From NCBI GenBank assembly GCA_023548195.1, contig JAJHZJ010000121.1, positions 3,844,220 to 3,908,219 on the forward strand: a stretch of 64,000 bases of DNA. The letters run 5' to 3'. The notes beneath the pieces were generated by a model. It did no database searches, was not told the DNA's origin, and saw only the letters and a list, made by a program, of their open reading frames with translations. The stretch's first letter is position 1. Every line of letters begins with the position of its first letter. This DNA is from Bettongia penicillata ogilbyi. Lineage: Eukaryota; Chordata; Mammalia; Diprotodontia; Potoroidae. Positions 11,322 to 22,344 of this stretch are shown piece after piece. Both the position numbers and the translations under genes were made by a program.

Positions 11322-12242
11322 ATGCCCAGAAAAGGGAAGAAAATTAAGACCATAGAAAGCTACTTTCTTGGGGGACAGATGTTCCCGCCTTTCATTTCTG
11401 ATGAGGAGGAAAAATTCTTACCATCAGGGAAAGACATGGAGGGTGGGGCCTCTGTATCCCAGACATCCGAGGTGGATGTCCAGTGGGCTCAGGCCATGGA
11501 AGAGCTCAAAAAGGATTTTGAAAATCAAGTTAGACAGGTGGAGGAAAAACTGGGAAGAGAAATGAGAGAGATGCAAGAAAAGTATGAAAAATGGGTCAAT
11601 ACCTTGGTAAAGGAGACCCAAAAAAATGCTGAAGAAAATAACACCTTGAAAAATAGGCTAACTCAATGGGCAAAAGAGGTTCAAAAAGCCAATGAGGACA
11701 AGAATGCTTTCAAAAGCAGAATTAGCCAAATGGAAAAAGAGGTTCAAAAGCTCACTGAAGAAAATGGTTCTCTCAAAATTAGAATGGAACAGATGGAGGC
11801 TAATGACTTTCTGAGAAATCAAGAAATCACAAAACAAAACCAAAAGAATGAAAAAATGGAAGAGGATGTGAAATATCTCATTGGAAAAAAAACTGACCTG
11901 GAAAATAGATCCAGGAGAGACAATTTAAAAATTATGGGACTACCTGAAAGCCATGATCAAAAAAAGAGCCTAGACATCATCTTTCATGAAATTATCAAGG
12001 AAAACTGCCCTGAGATTCTAGAACCAGAGGGCAAAAGAAGTATTCAAGGAATCCACCGATCACCGCCTGAAAGAGATCCAAAAAGAGAAACTCCTAGAAA
12101 CATTGTGGCCAAATCCCAGAATTCCCAGGTCAAGGAGAAAATATTGCAAGCAGCTAGAAAGAAACAATTCCAGTATTGTGGAAATACAATCAGGATAACA
12201 CAAGATCTAGCAGCTTCTACATTAAGGGATCTAAGGGCATAG
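11322..12242 (+). CDS. HAL1 ORF1 protein, C-terminally truncated (306 aa)
   Basis: L1-type ORF1 RNA-binding protein. Residues 1-55 are a basic then acidic N-terminus (MPRKGKKIKT). About 57-196 is a long Lys/Glu-rich coiled coil expected to trimerise. About 199-265 is RRM-like, opening with RRDNLKIMGLPES. The C-terminal domain starts near 267 with the QAARKKQFQYCGNTIRITQD region. A TAG stops the frame at a position that is Trp in copy D (RRAW), removing about 60 residues of the C-terminal domain. A 4-bp deletion lies downstream near 12290. The start is ATG at 11322, matched in the other copies. In L1 the C-terminal domain is needed for RNA binding, so this product is probably inactive. Confidence 0.7.
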   Translation: MPRKGKKIKTIESYFLGGQMFPPFISDEEEKFLPSGKDMEGGASVSQTSEVDVQWAQAMEELKKDFENQVRQVEEKLGREMREMQEKYEKWVNTLVKETQKNAEENNTLKNRLTQWAKEVQKANEDKNAFKSRISQMEKEVQKLTEENGSLKIRMEQMEANDFLRNQEITKQNQKNEKMEEDVKYLIGKKTDLENRSRRDNLKIMGLPESHDQKKSLDIIFHEIIKENCPEILEPEGKRSIQGIHRSPPERDPKRETPRNIVAKSQNSQVKEKILQAARKKQFQYCGNTIRITQDLAASTLRDLRA

Positions 12243-12555
12243 AATAGGATATTCCTGAAGTCAAAGGAACTAGGACTAAAACCAAGAATCACCCAGCAAA
12301 ACTGAGTATAATACTTCAGGGGAAAATATGGTCTTTCAAATGAAACAGAGGACTTTCAAGCATTCTTGATGAAAAGACCAGAGCTGAAAAGAAAATTTGA
12401 CTTTCAAATATAAGAATGAGAAGAAGCATGAAAAAGTAAACAACAACTAAGAGAAGTCATAAGGGACTTACCAAAGGTGAACTGTTTACATTCCTACATG
12501 GAAAGACAATATTTGTAACTCTTAAAACTTTTCAGTATCTGGGTAGTTGGTGGGA

Positions 12556-12556
<1 letters not shown>

Positions 12557-12599
<43 letters not shown>
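12557..12599 (+). repeat. (CA)n microsatellite in HAL1 copy B 3' UTR
   Basis: Forty-three bases of uninterrupted CA. The same site in other copies carries a short or interrupted CA tract (5983-6010, 46290-46322, 53340-53392). Confidence 0.95.
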
Positions 12600-12601
<2 letters not shown>

Positions 12602-13387
12602 ACACACGTGCATGCACACACACATACACACATGCATGCACATACAGAAACAGAGAGCACAGAATGAATTGAATAGGTTGGGACCATATCTTAAAAGAAA
12701 TTAAGGTAAATGGTGAGAGAGAAATGTAGTGGGAAGAGAGAGGGTGAAATGGAATGGGGCAAAATTATATCTCATTCAAGTGGCAAGCAGGAGACTTTTT
12801 AGTGGAGGGAAAAAGAGGAGAGCTGAGCAAAAAAACATGAAGTTTACCCTCATCACATTCGACTAAAGGAAGGAATAAAATGCACACTCATTTTGGTATG
12901 AAAGCCTATCTTACAATACAGGAAAGTGCGGGAGAAGGAGATAAGCAGGGTGGGGGGGGATGATGGAAGGGAGGGCAATGGGAGGAGGGAGCAATTTGAA
13001 GTCAGCACTTGGGGAGGGACAGGATCAAAAGAGAGAATAGAAACAATGCGGGGCAGGATAGGATGGAGGGAAATATAGTTAGTCTTGACACAACACGACT
13101 ATTATTGAAGTCATTTTAAAACTACACAGATAGGGCCTATATTGAATTGCCTGCCTTCCCAAAAGGAATGGGTGAGGAGGGAGGGATGGGGAGAATTTGG
13201 AACTCAAAGTTTTAGGAACAACTGTTTAGTATTATTCTTGCTCCTAGGGAATAAGAAATATAATTAATGGGGAATAGAAAGTCATCTGGCCCTACAGGAC
13301 AAAAGAGAAGATGGGGACAAGAGAAGGGAGGGCTGATAGAAGAGAGGCCAGATTGGTGATAGGGACAATTAGAATGCTTGGTGTATT

Positions 13388-13413
13388 GGGGTGGGGGGAG
13401 GGGATAAATGGGG
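13388..13413 (+). other. G-quadruplex-like motif near HAL1 copy B 3' end
   Basis: Four runs of four or more G separated by loops of 1, 1 and 6 bases. The corresponding site in copy D is 54132-54155. Human L1 3' UTRs also carry G-rich polypurine tracts reported to fold into quadruplexes; the function here is inferred. Confidence 0.6.
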
Positions 13414-13599
13414 AGAAAATTTGTAACCCAAAATTTTGTGAAAATGAATGTAAAAAGTTAAATAAATAAATTTATATTTAAGGGGAAAAAAAGAAGTTTG
13501 AGGAAGCCATTTTTTAGGAGAAGAGGGTAGATTCTGTTTTAACATGTTGAATTTGGTCAACAGTTTAGCAGCTGAGATGGTTGAATAATGTTATTTATC

Positions 13600-14045
13600 T
13601 GGTTTCATCTGAGTGTTGTTCAGTTGTTTCAGTTGTGTCTGACTTTTTGTGATCCCATTTGGGATTTTATTTTATTTTTTTTTATTTTGGAGTGGGCAAG
13701 GCAAGGCCGTTCGGGTTAAGTCACTTGCTGAAGGTCACGCAGCTAGTAGGTGTCAAATGTCTGAGACTGGACTTGAACTCAGGTCCTCCTAACTCCAGGA
13801 CCAATGCTTTCTTCACTGCACCACATAACTGCTCCTACATCACCAATTTGGGGTTTACTTAGGAAAGATACTGGAATGCTTTGCCATTTCCTTCTCCTGC
13901 TCATTTGACAGATGAGGAATTGATAGGGTTAAGTGACTTGCCCAAGGTCACACAGCTAGTAAAGTGTCTGAGGCAGGATTTGAACTCAGGAAGATAAGTC
14001 TTCTGATTTGAGGTCCTTTATCTACTATGCTGCCCAATTGCCTTG
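13600..14045 (-). repeat. Mar1-like SINE (RTE-mobilised), minus strand, split by another SINE
   Basis: On the minus strand it reads from a tRNA-like head (14045, gggcagcatagtagataaag) through ttactagctgtgtgaccttg and a ggagaaggaaatggcaaa block to a gtcagacacaactgaa tail at about 13625. This is the abundant marsupial SINE whose 3' end matches RTE. It is interrupted at about 13669 by a second SINE. Confidence 0.7.
13670..13841 (-). repeat. SINE nested inside the Mar1-like SINE
   Basis: The minus strand shows a tRNA-like head near 13835 (ggagcagttatgtggtgca), the ctagctgcgtgacctt block and an A-rich tail (T-rich at 13668-13690 on +). Flanking copies of ccatttgggatttta (from 13655) and ccaatttggggttta (from 13843) are an imperfect target-site duplication, so this SINE is the younger of the two. 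Confidence 0.65.
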
Positions 14046-14448
14046 TCTATGTACTATAATATGACATAAGTATATGACACCTTTTTTTGAGAAAAGCATT
14101 TTATACAGCATTTTTTTCCCACTAGATCCAGTGCTTTTTTGAAATCAGTAAGCAGGATCTTTTTGTTATTTTATCAAGTATCAGTCAGTTGCATTTTTGT
14201 GAAGATGGCTGTTGTGGAAGATCACATGCAAATGCTTGCTTTTCCTCTTGCCATATTTCAATCTAAAATTTTCTGGATGCATGTAAAGAACATTTTTTAT
14301 ATATGCAACGGTATGGATTTTTAATTAATTATAGATGTGTTTTTGTTTACCTCTTTTTCATCTGTAAGTACTGCCTATGGTCTTTTCCATTCCTTCATTA
14401 TCTTTGCCTTTTTGCTATTATTAGTTTGTTAACTCCTGTATTCACTTA
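14046..14448. other. Unassigned AT-rich sequence
   Basis: No gene seen. It may include diverged LINE sequence, but I cannot place it. Confidence 0.3.
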
Positions 14449-14694
14449 TCTTCTTCCTTCCTCCCTTCTTCCCTCCCTCCCTCCCTCCTTCCCTTCCTTC
14501 CTTCCTCCCTCCTTCCCTCTCTTCCTTCCTTCCTTCCTTCTTTCCTTCCTTCCTTCCTTCCTTCCTCCCTCCCTCCCTCCCTCCCTCCCTCTCTTCCTTC
14601 CTTCCTTCCTTCCTTCCTTCCTTCCTTCCTTCCTTCCTTCCTTCCTTCCTCCCTCCTTTCCTCCCTCCCTCCTTCCTTCCTTCCTTCCTCTTCT
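14449..14694 (+). repeat. 246-nt uninterrupted polypyrimidine tract, (CTTC)n/(CCCT)n
   Basis: Every base from 14449 to 14694 is C or T, in TTCC and CCCT units. The reading frames across it (repeated PSFLPSFL) are artefacts of the repeat. Such mirror-like tracts can adopt triplex (H-DNA) forms. Confidence 0.97.
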
Positions 14695-15560
14695 GACTGT
14701 TCTTTTTTTACTCCTTTTTCTTAATTACTGCATAAGAAGACAGTGCAGTAAGATTTTAGGAAGGAACAATAGTTACATTAGTTCTTTACTGTTCTTTTAT
14801 AATTACATTTCTTTGGTTATTTTTCTTCCTCTAACTTAAGATGTTACCAACAAATGCTTATCTGTTAGCAGAGCCTAAATCAGATGTTGCTTTTGTTGAA
14901 GGTGATGGTACTAGTTCAATGTAAGGACTCCTTGAATAGAAGTAAGAAAATATTGATTGACTGTGATCTGTTGATAAAATTTCAGTGATTTGTTTCAGAT
15001 AGACATTAAATGATTTTGGAGTTTCTCTAACAGTCTTTTTCAATTCTTTTACTAACCTTAAATTATAATAGTTAAGACACGTTCACTAAATTCTCTATCT
15101 TCCTAGTTCCATATTGTCTCTAATTAGTGTTTCAGTTTGATCTAGGAGAGTTATAATTTTCTTTGTAGTTTACTTTCTAAGCCTTCTCTATTGAAATGTC
15201 AGTTTTTCCAGTTTCTGAACTTTTATGTTTATTTCACTTACAAACATAAGTGCCTCTAGTTTTTGTTACAGTTTACTAAGAAGTAAAGTTAGGTACTGAT
15301 AGTTTGTCCAGCCGTAGGAGGGAAGAACAGAGAAGGGTGCCTTATCATTGCACTGCCATGTTCAGCTTTTAGAGAGAAGAGGACCTCACTCTTGTAATCC
15401 TGTCTTCTGCCTCATCTCCAGCCTTCTGTAAGAAGAGGAGAATCTCCATTCAGATCATCATGTCTGATTTTTTTTCCCATTGGGTTGAGGGGAGAGGGTT
15501 CCATCTGATCATGTCCGGCACAGTCTTTTATACTTTGATGAAGAGAGTGACATCATTTCT
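14695..15560. other. Unassigned intronic sequence
   Basis: No exon, RNA gene or repeat family recognised; composition is typical of the AT-rich intron. Confidence 0.3.
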
Positions 15561-15569
15561 TTTCCATCA

Positions 15570-16400
15570 GTCACGCTCTTGTCTAAAATCTTCCCTGTCC
15601 CCCAGACTAAAAAGCTAGCTGTCATTCTTTGTTGTCACAATTTTCCACCCCCAATATCTAATCCATTGCCAAGGTTAATAGCTCTTTCCTTGTACATTTC
15701 TTGTATATTTTCCTCTCTTTTCTGATCCTGCCACCACCATGGTACAGGTCCTCGTCTTTTTACATATGAACTACTGTTGTTGATCCACCTATTATTTGTC
15801 TCTCCTCTTTACATTCCATCTTCCTCTCAGCCATCAAAGTGACTTTCTTAAAGGGCAAATCCACCCCTATTATCCCTCTTTTTAATAAATTCAAGTGACT
15901 ATCTTTGACTCCTTGGATCAAACATAATTTCTTTTTAGGATTTCAAACCCTTCCTCGTCTTAACCTTCCTAGCTTTACATTATTCTTATATCTTATATCT
16001 GAGCTCCAGACTCTGTCACCCAGTGATACTTGGCTTTTTTGCTGTGCCATGAACATTATATTCCATTTCCTGACCCTTGGCATTTCCCCAAATGTGGATG
16101 CTCTCTCTTCTCCTCTCTCTTCTCATTTCAGTTCCCTGGTTTCCTTGAAGGCCAGTTCAACATCTCATCTTTTACAAGAAGCCTTTCCCAATCTCTCTTA
16201 ATTCTAGAACGTTACTTCTGTTGATTATTTCTTATTTATCCTGTATAGAGGTTGATTATACATGGCTCTTTGTGCATTGTTTCTCTCATTAACTTGTGAG
16301 CTACTGGTAGGGAGTACCTGTTGCCTTTCTTTATATTCCCAGTGCATGTCACAGTTCCTGACACATGCAAAGTAATTAAGAAGTGGTTACTACTGACAAG
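15570..16400 (+). repeat. L2-like LINE 3' portion, plus strand
   Basis: The right half has the L2 3'-end order: acaagaagcctttccc, a ttatcctgtataga block, a ttgtgagctactggtaggga block, and a final cccagtgcatgtcacagttcctga. The left half (cagccatcaaagtgactttc onward) is similar in style but assigned with less certainty. Ancient and without coding capacity. Confidence 0.55.
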
Positions 16401-16639
16401 CTCAGGAAAGTCATATCACTTCTTAAACAATTTAATTGATGACATTTTTTGTACTTAAATTTATGTTAATAGAACTATTTCTGCTATCTTCACTTTGCGA
16501 TTTTCTTTAGACAAAAAGTTGTTAATGAAATTCACTTTTTAAAAGTATAATAAGAGGTGGATCCTGTGTGGAGGAATTTCAAGAGGCAGTACAGCTCAGT
16601 GGAAGGAAGAAAGGAGGAAAGGAAGGAAGGAAAGTTGGT

Positions 16640-18130
16640 CCTCCAAACACATCTACAAAGTACCCTCACACTAAATGTACATTGAGACATCCAAGAAAGA
16701 AATCACAACGGATCCCTTTTTCAATCCAAGTCAGGATAGGGAGACAAACAGAGAAGTTTGTGTATGTAGGGGACTGGGATCTAGTCAGAAATGCACTTGC
16801 TTGGAGTGCTACAGTGTCCAGCACCCGGGCACTACTGGGCATCATCCTTGAGTACTTGTGATTGGAGGCTTTGGCACTCATTACCTAGTTCTGAATCACC
16901 GATCCAGGGCAGGCTGAGATAGTAACCTTTCATTCCTGGGTAAGGAATAAGCCTCACATGCAAACATCAGGAGTATGACTGACCCCAGGTGCACTCAGTC
17001 TCAGTTGCAGATTCTAATCCTTTCTGCAAAGTTAAAACTAGGGTAAAAAATGTTAAACTAAATGTGAGCTTGCATTTCTGTTGATCTGAACCAGCTGAGC
17101 TTCTCATCTGGTGGATAGTGTGCTGAGTTTGTTGTTTTTAAAAACCAAATCCAGGTCAGGAACTTACAGATCTCTGACCAGAGGCTGAAAACTTGCAGGT
17201 TCCCAGCCTGACTTGTCCCTGAATTCCAAAGAGAGTAGTGAGAGACATGGTCTAGAGACCTTTATCCCTGTAGTACCCTAAGCCTGGTCCTAGCATCAAA
17301 TCAAAAGTTGAAAAGTAGACTAGAAAGAAATAGTCTGGTCTTTGGAAGAAAACCAAAAGTAAATTTCTCCAGAGTTGGTCACCGAGATACTAAGGTCACA
17401 AACTCAGAAGAAGAGACTCCAAAATATCTGCAAGCAAATTCTCAAAGAAAATTCCTCTAGCACACATTCAGCTGGAATTTGTGAAAGATATGAAGCAAAA
17501 AAACACAGTTTAAAAAAAGAGTTTAAAAGAATCTCTTTTTAAATGAATTGGGAATACCTGAGGAAAAATATGGGGAAAATGAGAAGTTTGGGAGAAGGAA
17601 TTGGAAAGAGAATTAACAAAATCTTGCTTGAGCTCCAAACTTCTTGAAAATTAGTTGAAACCAAGCAGAGATGTTGATGTAGGAGGTCATGAGGAAGGTT
17701 GTTGCCAGGAAGGTTGTGAGCTTTCTCTGTAAAGGAAGACTTTGGAAGAAGTTTAGTTCTCTGCCCTCCAAAGATGAAAGACAAGAAGATAAATTGAGAA
17801 GGTTTTGAATATCAAAACCTAACTCTATATTTGGAGTCATGAGATTTCAAGGACATGAGTTTATCCCAGGGTGAAAGGGTGTTGTTTGGTGGAGTTGAAG
17901 CCAAGCTGAGTTGTTAATGGAGAATGGAGTAAGAAAACTGAATATAATCCTACAGAGGAAAACTATGAGCTTTTAAATCAATAGAAGGCTTACAGCCATT
18001 CTTGATGAAAAGATCAGAGCTCTGTAGGAACTTTGAAGTTCCACCATAAGTGTTATGGGGAATATAAAAAGTTAAATTGAGTGAATAATGATAATTGTTA
18101 ATTAATAAATAAAGATCAACTCTTTAAATA
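16640..18130 (+). mobile_element. Old degenerate L1/HAL1-related element (5' region and ORF1 remnant)
   Basis: A 5' UTR-like part (16640-17330) is followed by ORF1 remnants. Near 17930-18040 the plus strand keeps the ORF1 end recognisable from copies B and D: a KTEYN-like start, then KDQS-like residues where they have KKPELK. Many stops and indels make it non-coding. It is older than HAL1 copies A-D. Confidence 0.5.
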
Positions 18131-18519
18131 TGGAAAGATGATACATATGTTTCCCCTGAAGCCTGTCGTCTCTAGACATCATAGAGGAGTTTAAGGAAAG
18201 AGAGAGGAAGAGGAATACATCGAACATGGGTTGTGGGGAGGAAAAGGAAACCTAGAGAAAATTACCTCCCGACATCTGTTATAATCAAGGGAGGGGAGGT
18301 AGCGAGGAGAGGGAGTAGTGGCATTTGCTGACATTTCAATCTCATTATCATCTGAGCTAGTCAATGGAGAGAAGAATATATATACATACAATTAGGTACA
18401 GAGCTACATTTCTATGAATAGGGAAATAGGAAGGAAAGGGGGAAATGGGGGAAGTAGAGGGGAGAGTAGATTAAAGGAGAGAATAGTCTTAATCAGAATT
18501 TAAAAAAAAACACTAAAGA
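18131..18519 (+). repeat. Purine-rich L1/HAL1-like 3' UTR or inter-ORF remnant
   Basis: GA-rich blocks such as gtggggaggaaaagg resemble the purine modules of the HAL1 3' UTR. It lies between the ORF1 remnant and an L1 3' end and is too diverged to place exactly. Confidence 0.35.
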
Positions 18520-19120
18520 TGTATAGAAATACTTTTAACTCTTTTGGAGTGGTAAAGACTAGAAATCTTAGAGAGTGCCCATAAATTGGGGAATGAATGA
18601 ATAAGTTGTATATAAATTTTATGGAATTCTACTGTGCTGTTAGAAATTGCATAAGAAATGGTTTCAGAGGAGCTTTCAAAGACTTGTATGAAATGATTCA
18701 GAGTGAAATGAATTGAACAGAACTAGGAGAAGAATTTATATGTTGACAATAGTATTGGAAACACGAACTAGTAGAAACTTTGATTATCATAATAATTGGC
18801 TACTGTTGCAGAAGACTAAATAGAAAACATGATGCCCATCTCCTAGAATGATATTTGTAAGGGGAAAAAGGGCTTAGAATAGTGCCCTGTGCGTACAAGG
18901 GGTTAGACATCTTCTTATTCCCTTCCTCTTTATTCCTCCCTTTCTGTTGAGAGACATTCTGAGGGAGGAATGAGACAAATTTTTTTGGACATGGCCAATG
19001 CAGATATATTTTTTTGATTATATACTTTTGTAATGGAGGTTTGGTTTTTCTTTTGTTCTCAGTGAGGGGATATTTTGTGGCATATAAGAGCTAGATTTCT
19101 GCTGAGTAATAAAAATTAAA
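18520..19120 (+). mobile_element. L1 3' end, plus strand
   Basis: Contains the ORF2-end/3' UTR signature: a ttggggaatgaatgaataag block, then gagtgaaatgaattgaacag, then ttttttggacatggccaatg before an A-rich tail. 5'-truncated. Confidence 0.65.
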
Positions 19121-19129
19121 TAAAAAAAT

Positions 19130-19565
19130 TAAAGCATATACAGAAATATGCATGCCCTTTGACCCAGCAATATCACTTTTAGGACTGTATCCCAAAGAGG
19201 TCATAAAAAAGACTTTCTGATACACTTAGACCTTCACATTCCCAAAGGACTCAAGATAAAATGGGATCCACACCCAGAGAAAGAACTATGGAATTGGAAC
19301 ACAGAATGAAGCAGACTATTTTCTCTTGTGTTATGTTTTGTTTTGTTTTGGTTTTTCTCATGGTTTTTCCCCTTCATTTTAATTCTTCTTTTCAACATGA
19401 CTAATGTGAAAATGTGTTTAATAAGAATGTATGTGTAGAACCCATATAAGATTGCATGTCGTCTCAGGGAGGGAGCGGGAAGGGAGAAGGAGAAAACTTA
19501 AGACTTTATGGAAGTGATTGTTGAAAACTGAAAACAAATTAATTTCAAAAATATTAAAGCATAGT
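19130..19565 (+). mobile_element. Second L1 3' end, plus strand
   Basis: Begins with the ORF2 C-terminal coding segment (cctttgacccagcaatatca), then a 3' UTR with the acccagagaaagaactatgg block and a gggagggagcgggaaggg run. There is an internal junction near 19230. The tail is A-rich near 19560. Confidence 0.65.
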
Positions 19566-19774
19566 AATAGAGTTTAATAAATCTCTAAAAGGCATGTCTT
19601 TGCCCTTCAGTAGTATGTTTAGAAAAAGTTTATGTGTTTTGTGACAGATTTTTATCTAGCTCTTTTTTATGAATTTTATGTTGTTTTTCACATTCCTGCA
19701 AAAATGGTTACTCCAAATTATTTGGTTTGTAAATGCTTTTAAGTTTTCCCTGTGATTTTTTTTATCTTTTGAGT

Positions 19775-19910
19775 TCATTTTAATAAGTATTTCCTAAGTG
19801 CCTAATGTATGGAAGCTACAAAGACAGCAAAAAAAATCTCTCTCTTATTGTTAAGGAACTCAGGTTTTACCAGGCCAGTGTAACATACAAACAGATTTAA
19901 ACAATTTAAT
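19775..19910. repeat. MIR/L2-related fragment
   Basis: The order aataagtatttcctaagtgc, tacaaagacag, then ttaaggaactcagg is the pattern of old MIR/L2-derived 3' ends. Short and degenerate. Confidence 0.4.
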
Positions 19911-20621
19911 TTGGGGTTCCATATAAAGACAGTGGAACCAACTACAGTTCCAGAGAACTTATGATGAAACCTGCTGTCCATCTCAAGATAGGTGATGGAT
20001 TCAGAGTATAGATTGAAGCATTTTATAAAAATATGATAAGTGAGAGAATTTGTTTTGCTTGACTATATCTAGCTGTAACAGGTTTTGTTTTTCTTACTTT
20101 CTCAGTGGGTTCAGTAGAGGAGGAAGGAGTGAATTCAAAACAGAAAATAAATTTGAATTTTAAAATTCCAAAGAAAGATAATGAGTTTTCTTTGGGACAT
20201 GATGGATTTAGTTTCATATGGGACACACAGGTAAAATACCTTAAAAACAGCCCCATACTCAAGGTTTTTTTTCATTGATTTAGAGAACTGTTGGTATGTG
20301 ATTTCTCTTCACCATCCACATGGGACTTCTTTGTACCTGTTATTATTAGTGAATTTCCTTGGGAAATTAGAGTTTGTGACTGGTCCAAGGTGACTTTCTG
20401 ACTACACTATTTGTCCTTTGTGTAGTTCACCAGAGTGGAGTTAAAAACATTCCACACAACAAATATTAGTGAATAGATTTCTTCATATAGGCTACATTAA
20501 AAACATGTATGAATATAAATATTATTAAACTTGATTCTGAGGTTTTTTTTGGAGGGCACTTTCTTGGCAGAATTCTTTTGATAATATGATGAATTGGAGC
20601 CTTATGGGTTTGGGAGTTTTG
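19911..20621. other. Unassigned intronic sequence
   Basis: No gene or clear repeat. It ends at a C10-T14 homopolymer junction (20622-20645). Confidence 0.3.
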
Positions 20622-20711
20622 CCCCCCCCCCTTTTTTTTTTTTTTAAATGGTGTGGGAGACAGTGATCAGACCTGTTAAAACTAAGAAAAGCTATATATC
20701 CTTTTAGGAAT

Positions 20712-20712
<1 letters not shown>

Positions 20713-20758
<46 letters not shown>
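20713..20758 (+). repeat. (GT)23 microsatellite
   Basis: Forty-six bases of perfect GT repeat, not inside an identifiable retroelement. Confidence 0.97.
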
Positions 20759-20760
<2 letters not shown>

Positions 20761-21395
20761 ATTCTAAGTATTTATATTTTATTTGTGTTCATATATATGA
20801 TACTTACACAATGCAAAATCAGTTGATTCAATAATCTTACATTTCCTTTGCCTTTTAAGACTGTCTTTCCATTTCCTCAATCATATACATCATTCAGTTT
20901 ACTTGTATTTTGAATTATTTTCTAATAATTTTTCTTGATTTTTTTTAACCTGTTTTCATTTGTATCAGTGTGTTTGGGAGATCTGCTCAGTATAATTTAC
21001 TCCATTTCATTTATCTGTGTATCCATAGGACTTATCACAATATTTTATACACATACACTTAATTATCACTTGATATCTCATGCATTTCAAGAGCTAATTT
21101 TTACTTTTATTTAGGTCCAGTAGATTCAGAATCTTTGGAGAACAAAATCAAAATTCTTTCTTTTAATGATTATTACTTATTTTTGTTCTCATTCAATGGG
21201 ATAAAGGCTTCCATTTTGGTGCACATAAATAGACTTTTCTCATCCTTGGAATGTTCTCTGCATTTAGTTCCCTTTTGAAATGCCATTTCCCCTCTTGAAT
21301 TATTCCCTTTAATTCTCAGCTTTTATTTACTCACCTAGGAACATGGATCATCTCCTCTATTGAATGAGAGCACCTTTAGGATAGGGTCTATTTCT
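20759..21395. other. Unassigned intronic sequence
   Basis: AT-rich sequence with no recognisable gene, exon or repeat family. Confidence 0.3.
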
Positions 21396-21560
21396 GGGAT
21401 GGGAAACCTGTGGCCTCAAGGCCACATATGACCTTCTAGGTCCTCAAGTGAGGTCCTTTGACTGAATCCAACCTTCATCCTATTACACAGAACAAATCCT
21501 CTTAAAATTGTTTCATTTTTGCCCTCAACCTTCAGTGCCTTCATGGCATGCCTTGACTTT
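21396..21560 (+). mobile_element. hAT-like non-autonomous DNA transposon fragment
   Basis: Opens with gggatgggaaacctgtggcc, a form of the CAGGGGTGGGGAACC hAT-type terminus. It continues with the ggccacatatgacc near-palindrome and gaatccaaccttc, as in opossum Charlie-like repeats. No second terminal repeat was found, so it is partial. The family name is from recollection. Confidence 0.4.
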
Positions 21561-21594
21561 AGGAGACATTTGATAAATTTAATTATAAATTTTA

Positions 21595-21850
21595 AGAGTT
21601 GAAAACTAAAAATAGTTCTTCTTTTTAATTAAACACATTTTCACATTTGTCATGTTGCATAGAAGAATTAAAATGAATGGGAGAAACCATGAGAAAAACC
21701 AAAACAAAACATAACATGAGAGAAAATATTCTGCCTCATTCTGTATCCCAATTCCGTAGTTATTTCTCTAGAATATTTGTTATTTTTTTAAAAATGTAAT
21801 TAAATATTCATTTTTTTGGTTCCCTTACCACCATATCCCCAAGTTAAAAG
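21595..21850 (-). mobile_element. L1 3' UTR fragment, minus strand
   Basis: Nearly the same text as 38640-38820 in the full-length minus-strand L1 (cacattttcacatttgtcat, then gagaaccatgagaaaaacc-like sequence). Short, 5'-truncated and antisense to PCCA. Confidence 0.65.
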
Positions 21851-22344
21851 AAAAACCAAACTCTTGTAACAGCTGTGCATAGTCAAGGGAAACAAATTGT
21901 CATATTAAAAAAATGTCTAATTTTGCCTCTTAAATTCATTACTTCTCTGTCAGGAAATATGCAGCATAGACAAAAAGTACTCTGGCATCATGATTGGTTA
22001 TTGCATTGATAAATGATCTTGGTCTTTCAAAGATAATTTGTTTTTGCAGTGTTAATGTTATTCCATAGATAGACTCTGTTCTCTCTGGGTCTGTAGATCT
22101 AGATTCTACTCACTGAATTCTGCATCAGTACATATTGTCTTTCCAGTTTCCTATGAAGCCATGCATTTTATTAAAAACAAATCTTTCTTGATTTTGGATA
22201 TTACTTCCTGTTTTTAAGCAGAAAATAAGTAATAGATTATAATGGGATTATTTTACTTGAGATATTCATTGTAGTCTACGAAGAAAGGTGAAGACGATTA
22301 AATTTTTTTATTGACTCAAGATTTTATGAAATCAGCCATTAAGC
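21851..22344. other. Unassigned intronic sequence
   Basis: No gene or confident repeat; it may contain more diverged L1 3' sequence. Confidence 0.3.

Larger units (their letters stand above)
10634..13489 (+). mobile_element. HAL1 (half-L1) copy B, full length, flanked by a 14-bp duplication
   Basis: The repeat aaagaagtttgagg occurs at 10620-10633 and again at 13490-13503, bracketing the element. The canonical start gggggaggagccaagatgg begins only at 10654, leaving 20 extra bases (10634-10653) after the duplication. Order: 5' UTR 10654-11321, ORF1 11322 onward, 3' UTR with a CA tract and G-rich purine runs, overlapping AATAAA signals at 13461-13470, then an A-rich tail. There is no ORF2. It is in sense orientation within the PCCA intron. 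HAL1 elements rely on L1 ORF2 protein in trans. Confidence 0.85.

Noticed and set aside
14303..14839. 178-codon open frame rich in PSFLPSFL repeats
   Set aside because: It is a translation of the polypyrimidine microsatellite; no start context, splice structure or homology.
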